Source: Oscillospiraceae bacterium
GTDB lineage: Bacteria; Bacillota; Clostridia; Oscillospirales; Oscillospiraceae
Direction: 5' to 3'
DNA: 10,083 nucleotides
Assembly (NCBI GenBank): GCA_029067025.1
Contig: JAIEFH010000229.1
Location: 1-10,083, forward strand
Shown: one piece after another, positions 5,280-10,083 of the stretch
How positions within the stretch are numbered: position 1 is the first letter of the stretch
Layout: each line of letters begins with the position of its first letter
Notes under the pieces: generated by a model
Seen by the model: the letters and a program-made list of their open reading frames with translations, nothing else
The model's database searches: none
What the model was told of the DNA's origin: nothing
Position numbers and translations under genes: made by a program

Positions 5280-6833
5280 ATGAAAGCAGCAATCTATTGC
5301 CGTTTATCCGAGGAAGACCGAAACAAGCAGTTTGAGACCGACGACAGCAACAGCATCCAAAACCAAAAGGCTATGCTCCTGCAATATTCCATGGCGCAGG
5401 GCTGGGAAGTATATCATATCTACAGCGACGACGATTACACGGGCTCAGACCGGAACCGCCCGGAATTCCAGAGGCTGCTCCACGACGCCGAGCGGCGCAA
5501 ATTTGACATCATCCTCTGTAAAACCCAGTCCCGCTTTACCCGTGAGCTGGAGCTGGTAGAGAAATATATCCACGGGCTGTTCCCCATATGGGGCATCCGC
5601 TTTATCAGCATCGTGGACAACGCCGACACCGCCAACAAGGGCAACAAGAAGTCCCGCCAGATCAACGGGCTGGTCAACGAGTGGTATCTGGAGGATATGT
5701 CGGAGAACATCCGCAGCGTCCTCACCAACCGGCGGCAGAACGGCTTTCACATTGGGGCCTTCGCCCTCTACGGCTACAAAAAGGATCCCGACCGGAAGGG
5801 CCATCTGCTCATCGACGAGGAGGCCGCCGCCGTGGTCCGGGAGGTGTTCACCCTCTTTTCCCAGGGCCACGGCAAGACCGCCATCGCCCGTATGCTCAAT
5901 GACCGGGGCGTCCCCAATCCCACCGAGTACAAGCGGCTCCATGGCCTGCGCTACCGGCAGCCCAAGGGTCAAAACAGCACCCTTTGGAGATACTCCTCCA
6001 TTGCCGATATGCTGGAAAATGAACTCTACATCGGCAATATGGTGCAGGGTAAATACGGCAGCATTTCCTACAAATCCAAGCAAAACAGGCCCCGCCCCAA
6101 AAGCGAATGGTATCGGGTGGAGGGCACCCACGAGCCCATCATCGACCGCGATCTGTGGGAGCGTGTGCAGAAGCTCCTCGCCCAGCGCGCCAAACCATTC
6201 AGCGGCGGCTCTATTGGCCTATTCGCCAGAAAGGTTCGATGCGCCCATTGCGGCTATACCATGCGCTCCACAAAAAGCCGCGGGCGGCACTACCTCCAAT
6301 GCCCCAGCCGCCACGTGGCAAAAGATGCCTGCATCGGCTCGTTTATCTCTGTGGAAAAGCTGGAGCAGACCGTTCTTTGTGAGTTAAACCGTCTTTCGGC
6401 GGAGTACTTGGATCAAGATGAATTGGAACGAAATATCCAGCTCCGCGACAACCCGCAAGCACAAAAAAGACAGCTTCAAAAAAATCTAGCGAGTTACGAA
6501 AAAAAGCGCGATGAGTATGCCAAAGCAGTCCGCGCGCTATATATGGACAAGGTCAAGGGCATCATCACCGAGGGGGATCATCGGGACATGAGCCGGGATT
6601 TTTCGGCGGAACAGGATCGGTACGAGCGTTTGGCGGAGGATTGCCGCCGGCGGATCACCGAGCTGGACGCCCGCGCCGAAGCGGGCGATGGCCGCAAGGC
6701 CATTGTGGAGCGGTATGCCAACCTGGAACACCTGACCCGCGAGATGGTGGAAGCCCTGATCGACCACGTTGCCGTAGGAAAACGCGTCCCCGGGACAAGA
6801 GATGTCCCCGTTGAAATCCATTGGAACTTTTAA
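5280..6833 (+). CDS. large serine recombinase (TnpX/TndX-like site-specific recombinase)
   Basis: A 517-aa site-specific DNA recombinase. The resolvase catalytic domain covers about residues 1-150: AIYCRLS with nucleophile Ser10 and Arg8, SIQNQ (25-29), DDDYTGSDRNRPEFQRL (50-66) and KTQSRFTRE with Arg85/Arg88. The Recombinase domain follows (about 160-300, with GYKKDPDRKGHLLIDEEAA and LENELYIGNM). A zinc ribbon with CAHCG and two further cysteines lies at about 322-354, and a long coiled coil at about 380-475. The end, LTREMVEALIDHVAVGKRV to VEIHWNF, is typical of the clostridial subfamily. All active-site residues are present, so it may be functional. AGGGAGA (5266-5272) precedes the ATG by 7 nt. 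It stands without other transposition, conjugation or phage genes, between two intact chromosomal genes, so it may be a minimal element or a relic of a larger one. A lower-G+C patch near 6400-6530 encodes the coiled coil. Confidence 0.95.
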   Translation: MKAAIYCRLSEEDRNKQFETDDSNSIQNQKAMLLQYSMAQGWEVYHIYSDDDYTGSDRNRPEFQRLLHDAERRKFDIILCKTQSRFTRELELVEKYIHGLFPIWGIRFISIVDNADTANKGNKKSRQINGLVNEWYLEDMSENIRSVLTNRRQNGFHIGAFALYGYKKDPDRKGHLLIDEEAAAVVREVFTLFSQGHGKTAIARMLNDRGVPNPTEYKRLHGLRYRQPKGQNSTLWRYSSIADMLENELYIGNMVQGKYGSISYKSKQNRPRPKSEWYRVEGTHEPIIDRDLWERVQKLLAQRAKPFSGGSIGLFARKVRCAHCGYTMRSTKSRGRHYLQCPSRHVAKDACIGSFISVEKLEQTVLCELNRLSAEYLDQDELERNIQLRDNPQAQKRQLQKNLASYEKKRDEYAKAVRALYMDKVKGIITEGDHRDMSRDFSAEQDRYERLAEDCRRRITELDARAEAGDGRKAIVERYANLEHLTREMVEALIDHVAVGKRVPGTRDVPVEIHWNF

Positions 6834-6855
6834 AAGCGGCTCCAAGCCATAGCTT
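6834..6855. terminator. possible weak terminator between recombinase and MATE gene
   Basis: GGCT (6838-6841) and AGCC (6845-6848) form a small hairpin, extended by AAGC (6834-6837) and GCTT (6852-6855) across a 3-nt bulge. The minus strand runs into TTTT, and the plus strand into CTTTG just beyond. It fills the 31-bp gap between two convergent stop codons. The stem is short and bulged. Confidence 0.3.
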
Positions 6856-6864
6856 CTTTGAGCT

Positions 6865-8235
6865 TCAGATACCCGGCCCGCCGTCCGGCACCCTCCGCAA
6901 AGGGCGGTATACGGTGAAATACATGGTGGTAAAACAGGCCAGCCCGCCGACGAGCTGAGACACCGCCTCCGCCGCGAACACGCCGGTGGTACCCATCCAG
7001 ATGGGCAGCGCCACCGTCAGCGGCGCGTTGATGACGGCCTTGCGCAGCAGGGAGAAAAAGATTGCCTGCTTCGACCGGCCCAGCCCCACAAAGATCGCCT
7101 GTCCCGCAAACTGGAGGGACATAAACAGGAACATTCCAAAATAGATGCGCAGGGCGGGGATGCCCGCCTCGATGATGGCGGGATCGTCCTTGAAGATGCG
7201 GATCAGCGGCTCCGGGAAGGCCATGGCGACAACCCAGAACAGCGCGGAGTAGGCCACCGTCACCCCCACGCTGAACTGGATGGACTGCCGCACCCGGCTG
7301 TACAGCTTCGCGCCGTAATTGTACCCCGCCACCGGCTGGGAGCCGTTGGTCAGCCCCTGCACCGGCATGATGAACACCTCCCGAAGGGAATTGATGATGG
7401 TCATCACCCCCACGTACAGGTCGCCGCCGTAGGCCTGCAGGGTCGCGTTGCACGCCACCTGCACCAGGCTGTTGGTCATGTTCACAAAGAAGCCGGACAG
7501 GCCCAGGGAGACAATCCTCCCCGTGCGCCCCCTGTCCAGCCGCAGGTTTTCCCAGCGCAGGCGAAGGATAGCCCGCTTTCCGGTAAGGAACAGCAGCACC
7601 CATGCCGCCGACAGCGCCTGGGAGAACACTGTGGCCAGGGCCGCGCCCCGCACCCCCATATCAAACACGAAGATAAGCACGGGATCCAGGACAATGTTCA
7701 CCGCCGCCCCCAGCAGCACCGTCATCATCCCCACCCGGCCAAAGCCCTGGGCGTTGATGAAGGGGTTCATACCCAGGCTTACCATGACGAACAGCGTGCC
7801 GCACAGGTAGATGGTCATGTACCCGTCGGCATAGGGGAATGTGTCCGGGCTGGCCCCGAACAGGTAGAGGATGGGCCTCTTCAGCGCCAGGAAAAACGCC
7901 GTGGCCGACACGCCCAAAATCAGCAGCAGCAAAAAGGCGCTGCCCATCACCCGCTCCGCTTCTTCATCGTCCCCCTTCCCCCGGCTGATGGAGCACAGCG
8001 GCGCGCCGCCGGTGCCGCACAGGTTGGCAAAGCCCATGAGGATGGATATGATGGGCATGGTCACCCCCAGGCCGGTGAGGGCCAGGCTGTCGCTCTCCGG
8101 CAGGTGGCCCAGGTAGATGCGATCCACCACACTGTATAACACGTTTACCAACTGGGCCGCCATCATGGGAACGGCGAGGCTCATAATATTGCGGGGGATG
8201 TTCCCTTTTGAAAAATCGTTCTGTCTCTCTGCCAA
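6865..8235 (-). CDS. MATE-family multidrug efflux transporter (MepA-like)
   Basis: A 456-aa, 12-helix MATE antiporter that would export cationic drugs or other toxic compounds in exchange for Na+ or H+. The N-terminus KGNIPRNIMSLAVPMMAAQL leads to VDRIYLGH, followed by AAVNIVLDPVLIFVF and, in the second half, QGLTNGSQPVAGYNYGAKL; all are diagnostic of the clostridial MepA-like branch. The length is normal and no helix is missing. The start codon is TTG at 8235, supported by GGGAGG (8249-8244) eight nt upstream; there is no ATG nearby. It converges with the recombinase and is divergent from the small flagellin-like gene. A promoter for it should lie in about 8255-8320 but I saw no good match there. 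Confidence 0.93.
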   Translation of the reverse strand: MAERQNDFSKGNIPRNIMSLAVPMMAAQLVNVLYSVVDRIYLGHLPESDSLALTGLGVTMPIISILMGFANLCGTGGAPLCSISRGKGDDEEAERVMGSAFLLLLILGVSATAFFLALKRPILYLFGASPDTFPYADGYMTIYLCGTLFVMVSLGMNPFINAQGFGRVGMMTVLLGAAVNIVLDPVLIFVFDMGVRGAALATVFSQALSAAWVLLFLTGKRAILRLRWENLRLDRGRTGRIVSLGLSGFFVNMTNSLVQVACNATLQAYGGDLYVGVMTIINSLREVFIMPVQGLTNGSQPVAGYNYGAKLYSRVRQSIQFSVGVTVAYSALFWVVAMAFPEPLIRIFKDDPAIIEAGIPALRIYFGMFLFMSLQFAGQAIFVGLGRSKQAIFFSLLRKAVINAPLTVALPIWMGTTGVFAAEAVSQLVGGLACFTTMYFTVYRPLRRVPDGGPGI

Positions 8236-8259
8236 GGAAAGGGCCTCCCTTTTTAACTG

Positions 8260-8288
8260 TTGTTTTTCCCGTACGGCTATGATATACT
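8260..8288 (+). promoter_or_regulatory. sigma-A promoter of the flagellin-like small gene
   Basis: TTGTTT (8260-8265) and TATACT (8283-8288) are 17 bp apart, with an extended -10 TG at 8280-8281. Transcription would start near 8295. This excludes the in-frame ATG at 8279, which overlaps the -10 box, and supports the ATG at 8324. The transcript would run on through the CotJC remnant to the terminator at 8764-8796. Confidence 0.65.
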
Positions 8289-8323
8289 TCGTAAAACACG
8301 GTAAGATCGGTGGTATCGATTGG

Positions 8324-8530
8324 ATGGAACGCTACAAAGATCTCTCTTCTTTTCAGGACGCGGACGCCGCTTTGGCCGAGATCGAGCATACCCTCGACCA
8401 GATGCTGATCCTGGCGAAGTTGTCCGCCAGCGGCCTGGATGTGGACAGGGCCAGTTTACAAAAGACATTGGAACGGCTGCAATATAAAATCGACCGCATC
8501 GCGGATCGGCTGGATTCCGCCGAAAGCTGA
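8324..8530 (+). CDS. 68-aa coiled-coil protein resembling the flagellin D1 region
   Basis: ATG 8324 follows GGTGGT (8309-8314) and a promoter. The product begins MERYKDLSSFQDADAALAEI and is predicted to be almost entirely helical with heptad repeats. The order ALxEI, LxxM, LA, G, DRASLQ, L, IDRIAD matches the N-terminal D1 segment of flagellins, where AL-EI...M-ELA...G...DR-A-LQ...EIDRIA is the usual pattern. The conserved flagellin N-terminal start and the rest of the protein are missing, so it cannot be a filament subunit by itself. It might be a stand-alone small protein, a decayed flagellin fragment, or an unrelated coiled coil. It is divergent from the MATE gene, and its TGA is followed in the same frame by the CotJC remnant. 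The gene call is fairly firm; the flagellin relation is inference. Confidence 0.6.
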   Translation: MERYKDLSSFQDADAALAEIEHTLDQMLILAKLSASGLDVDRASLQKTLERLQYKIDRIADRLDSAES

Positions 8531-8548
8531 AAATGTTGTCTTTGCAAG

Positions 8549-8749
8549 GTCGCACCAGAGCAGAAGGCCCGCCTCACCTACGACAACATTCTCCGCCTCT
8601 CCGACGACCCGGATGTCAGCAACGTCATCCGCTTCCTGCGGGAGCGCGAAATCGTCCATTTCCAGCGCTTCGGCGAGGCAATCGCCCTGGCCAAAGAGCG
8701 CATGAATCAGAAAAATGTGTACTTCACCAACCCCGCGTTTGACAAATAA
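8549..8749 (+). pseudogene. cotJC: C-terminal remnant of spore coat protein CotJC (manganese-catalase fold)
   Basis: Sixty-six codons ending in TAA (8747-8749) encode the C-terminal third of a CotJC/Mn-catalase-like protein: VAPEQKARLTYDNILRLSDD, then FLREREIVHFQRFGEAI and a NPAFDK tail. Intact CotJC is about 190-220 aa and forms part of the endospore coat with CotJA and CotJB. The N-terminal two thirds, which supply most of the di-manganese ligands, are absent. Upstream in the same frame only six odd codons (KCCLCK) separate it from the TGA of the preceding small gene, and there is no start codon with a ribosome binding site. The boundary at about 8531-8549 therefore looks like a recombination junction. 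It shows that the organism or an ancestor formed spores. A full copy may exist elsewhere in the genome. Confidence 0.85.
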
Positions 8750-8763
8750 CCCAGCCCGCGCAG

Positions 8764-8796
8764 ACGCCCGCCCCGAACGCTCGGGGCGGGCGTTTT
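8764..8796 (+). terminator. intrinsic terminator after the cotJC remnant
   Basis: A perfect 13-bp G+C-rich stem (8764-8776 with 8781-8793, loop ACGC) is followed by TTTT. It is the native terminator of the former cotJC gene and now ends the flagellin-like transcript. The opposite strand lacks a T-tract, so it probably serves the plus strand only. Confidence 0.85.
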
Positions 8797-8804
8797 CCGT
8801 TCTG

Positions 8805-9572
8805 CTATTCCTCCCAGCTCTCCCCTGTGGCGTAGTTGATGACGATTCCGGGCTGGACATTGTAGACAAAGACGTTGAAGCACACGCCTTCGCCCTCGTC
8901 CTCCACGGAAAACGCCTCCATCTGGACGCCGCTGGCCACCAGGTTGTCGCCGTCGAACACAGGGGTCACCCGATAAAGTACGTGGTTTTCCGTCTCCTCC
9001 ACGTAGTCGTCCACCATATTCTCAAACGGCAGCATCCCAACGACGTTCATGTACCGGGTGCCGGTGATCAGGTTCTGCTTGTTGGCGTTCTCCCCCGCCA
9101 GCTGGTAGCCGATGAGATGACAGCGGTTGTAGAGGTACTTGCCGTCCACGCAGTCGTACTTCACCGTCTGCCAGCCGGAGGGCTTTACCTGGCCAATATC
9201 CCCCCGGGGCTCGGTGGGCATGATCTCCAGGCAGATGTTGGCGTAGGCCACGCCGCACCGGCCCAGGCTGTCCAGTTCGCTGTAGGTCTCGAAGGGCTCC
9301 AGCGTCAGATCCTCCAAGTCAAAATCCGGCTGGTTGTCCTGGAGGATCACGTAGGGCTCGCCGGAATACTCCGGGATGTCGTCTATGCTGATGGTAACCG
9401 CCGCCGGCTCCTTGAGCCCCAGCTCCACCAACAGGTTGTCCAGCGTCAGCGAGCCATTCAGGTGCAGGCCGAGCGCGGTCAGCCCTATCACCACGGCAAC
9501 CACGATCAGCGCCAGAATCAGCCGCTCCTTGCTGATCCCACCCTGCCGCCGTTTTTCCGTGCGGGCGCTCAT
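8805..9572 (-). CDS. membrane-anchored DNA/RNA non-specific endonuclease (EndA/NucA-type)
   Basis: A 255-aa protein. Residues 1-16 are basic, 17-38 form a membrane anchor (LILALIVVAVVIGLTALGL), 39-95 an extracellular linker, and about 95-245 the nuclease domain. RCGVAYANICLEIMP, GWQTVKYDCVDGKYLYNRCH and GENANKQNLITGTRYMN are typical of beta-beta-alpha-metal nucleases of the EndA family. His152 in NRCH is the general base (DRGH in the classic form), and the Asn-rich loop after it supplies the metal ligand. It should cleave DNA and RNA outside the cell, for nutrient use or DNA uptake. The ATG at 9572 is preceded by GGGAGG and overlaps the aminotransferase stop by 4 nt, so the two are co-translated. 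The NRCH variant with Cys is seen in clostridial members. No competence genes are nearby, so the role is uncertain. Confidence 0.9.
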   Translation of the reverse strand: MSARTEKRRQGGISKERLILALIVVAVVIGLTALGLHLNGSLTLDNLLVELGLKEPAAVTISIDDIPEYSGEPYVILQDNQPDFDLEDLTLEPFETYSELDSLGRCGVAYANICLEIMPTEPRGDIGQVKPSGWQTVKYDCVDGKYLYNRCHLIGYQLAGENANKQNLITGTRYMNVVGMLPFENMVDDYVEETENHVLYRVTPVFDGDNLVASGVQMEAFSVEDEGEGVCFNVFVYNVQPGIVINYATGESWEE

Positions 9573-10083
9573 AGGCCGCCTCCCAGGATGCCGCCGGCTT
9601 TCACCGCCGACACGATCTCATCCATCACCGAAACGGGCCGCACCAGCGCGAACCGTACGTGCCCCTCCCCCAGCGGCCCAAAGGCGGAACCGGGGGTACA
9701 CAGCAGCCCGGTGCGATCCAGCAGCTCAAAGCAGAACTCCACCGAGTTCTGATAGCCCGCCGGGAGCGGTGCCCAAACGAACATACTGCCCTGGCTGTCC
9801 GGTACGTCCCAGCCGATGGAGCGCAGCCCGCCGCACAGGGCGTCCCGCCGGGCCTGATACTCCGCCCGGTTCCGGGCCACGCTGTCCTGGGGGCCGTTGA
9901 GGGCGGCTGCCGCCGCGTGCTGGATGGGCAGGAACATCCCATAGTCGATCTGGGAGCGCAGGCGCTTGAAGGCCCCCACCACCTCCCGGTTGCCCAGCAC
10001 AAAGGACACCCGGGCCCCGGTCAGGTTATAGGTCTTGGACAGGGAGTTGAACTCCACCCCCACCTCTTTGCCCCCCTCAAAGG
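9569..10083 (-). CDS. PLP-dependent class I/II aminotransferase, N-terminus beyond window
   Basis: Reading on the minus strand from the right edge, 171 codons encode the C-terminal part of a fold-type I aminotransferase. EFNSLSKTYNLTGARVSFVL contains the PLP-binding lysine (SLSKTYN), as in LL-diaminopimelate and aspartate aminotransferases. After it come QIDYGMFLPIQHAAAAAL, SMFVWAPLP and a GSAFGPLGEGHVRFALVRP stretch whose Arg binds the substrate carboxylate. The GTG at 10063 is an internal Val, not a start, because the frame remains open and homologous to the edge. The substrate cannot be determined: DapL-like (lysine/peptidoglycan synthesis) and aspartate/aromatic types share these motifs. 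Its stop overlaps the nuclease start (ATGA), placing both in one operon, an unusual pairing. Confidence 0.88.
   Translation of the reverse strand, partial: FEGGKEVGVEFNSLSKTYNLTGARVSFVLGNREVVGAFKRLRSQIDYGMFLPIQHAAAAALNGPQDSVARNRAEYQARRDALCGGLRSIGWDVPDSQGSMFVWAPLPAGYQNSVEFCFELLDRTGLLCTPGSAFGPLGEGHVRFALVRPVSVMDEIVSAVKAGGILGGGL

Noticed and set aside
5445..6131. 228-codon minus-strand frame inside the recombinase
   Set aside because: It lies fully antisense to catalytic and recombinase domains that are clearly conserved, and has no family resemblance or start signals.
5031..6855. Degenerate direct repeats at 5031-5046 and 6836-6854 (GCTCC...CATAG...CT) as ends of the recombinase element
   Set aside because: The match needs gaps and covers only about ten bases; too weak to define element boundaries.
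6830..7603. 257-codon minus-strand frame overlapping the 3' half of the MATE gene
   Set aside because: It is a frame-shifted shadow rich in Gly/Ala/Pro/Arg; the MATE frame carries the family motifs through to its stop.
8279..8323. ATG at 8279 as the start of the flagellin-like gene
   Set aside because: It lies within the extended -10 region of the best promoter, so it would not be on the transcript.
8715..9752. 345-codon plus-strand open frame antisense to the nuclease and aminotransferase
   Set aside because: Its His/Val/Asp/Leu-rich product is the usual artefact of the strand opposite a G+C-rich gene; the minus strand encodes recognisable families and no ribosome binding site supports it.

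Overview
The window looks like chromosome of a spore-forming Gram-positive anaerobe of the class Clostridia, probably the Oscillospiraceae (Flavonifractor/Lawsonibacter-like). The grounds are moderate to high G+C, strong GGAGG ribosome binding sites, consensus sigma-A promoters, a clostridial-type large serine recombinase with zinc ribbon, a MepA-like MATE exporter and a fragment of the spore-coat protein CotJC. The genus is inference.

Layout. At 1-444 (-) lies the N-terminal part of a YitT-family membrane protein, with its own promoter. Divergent to it, 610-2988 (+) is a tight operon of a TipAL-type MerR regulator, an ABC ATPase and an ABC-2 permease. It is driven by a promoter with the 19-bp spacer and central inverted repeat typical of MerR control. 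A strong bidirectional hairpin (3134-3174) separates it from the convergent mgtE (3248-4684, -). mgtE is preceded by a consensus promoter and a leader of about 270 nt that ends in an intrinsic terminator. This is attenuation or riboswitch architecture, but I cannot match it to the classical M-box.

From 5065 to 6833 (+) there is a 46-codon ORF, a 49-bp imperfect inverted repeat and a 517-aa large serine recombinase, with no other mobile-element genes. A MATE efflux gene with a TTG start (6865-8235, -) runs toward it. Divergent from MATE is a 68-aa gene whose sequence resembles the D1 coiled coil of flagellin. Directly after its stop codon, in the same frame, comes the last third of a CotJC/manganese-catalase-like gene with no N-terminus. 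A strong terminator (8764-8796) closes that unit.

The right end (8805-10083, -) holds a membrane-anchored DNA/RNA non-specific endonuclease that overlaps by 4 nt the end of a PLP-dependent class I/II aminotransferase, whose N-terminus is outside the window.

The best candidates for something undescribed are the mgtE leader RNA with its internal ORF, the flagellin-D1-like mini-protein joined to the cotJC remnant, and the inverted repeat in front of the solitary recombinase. No tRNA, rRNA, CRISPR array or classical insertion sequence was seen.
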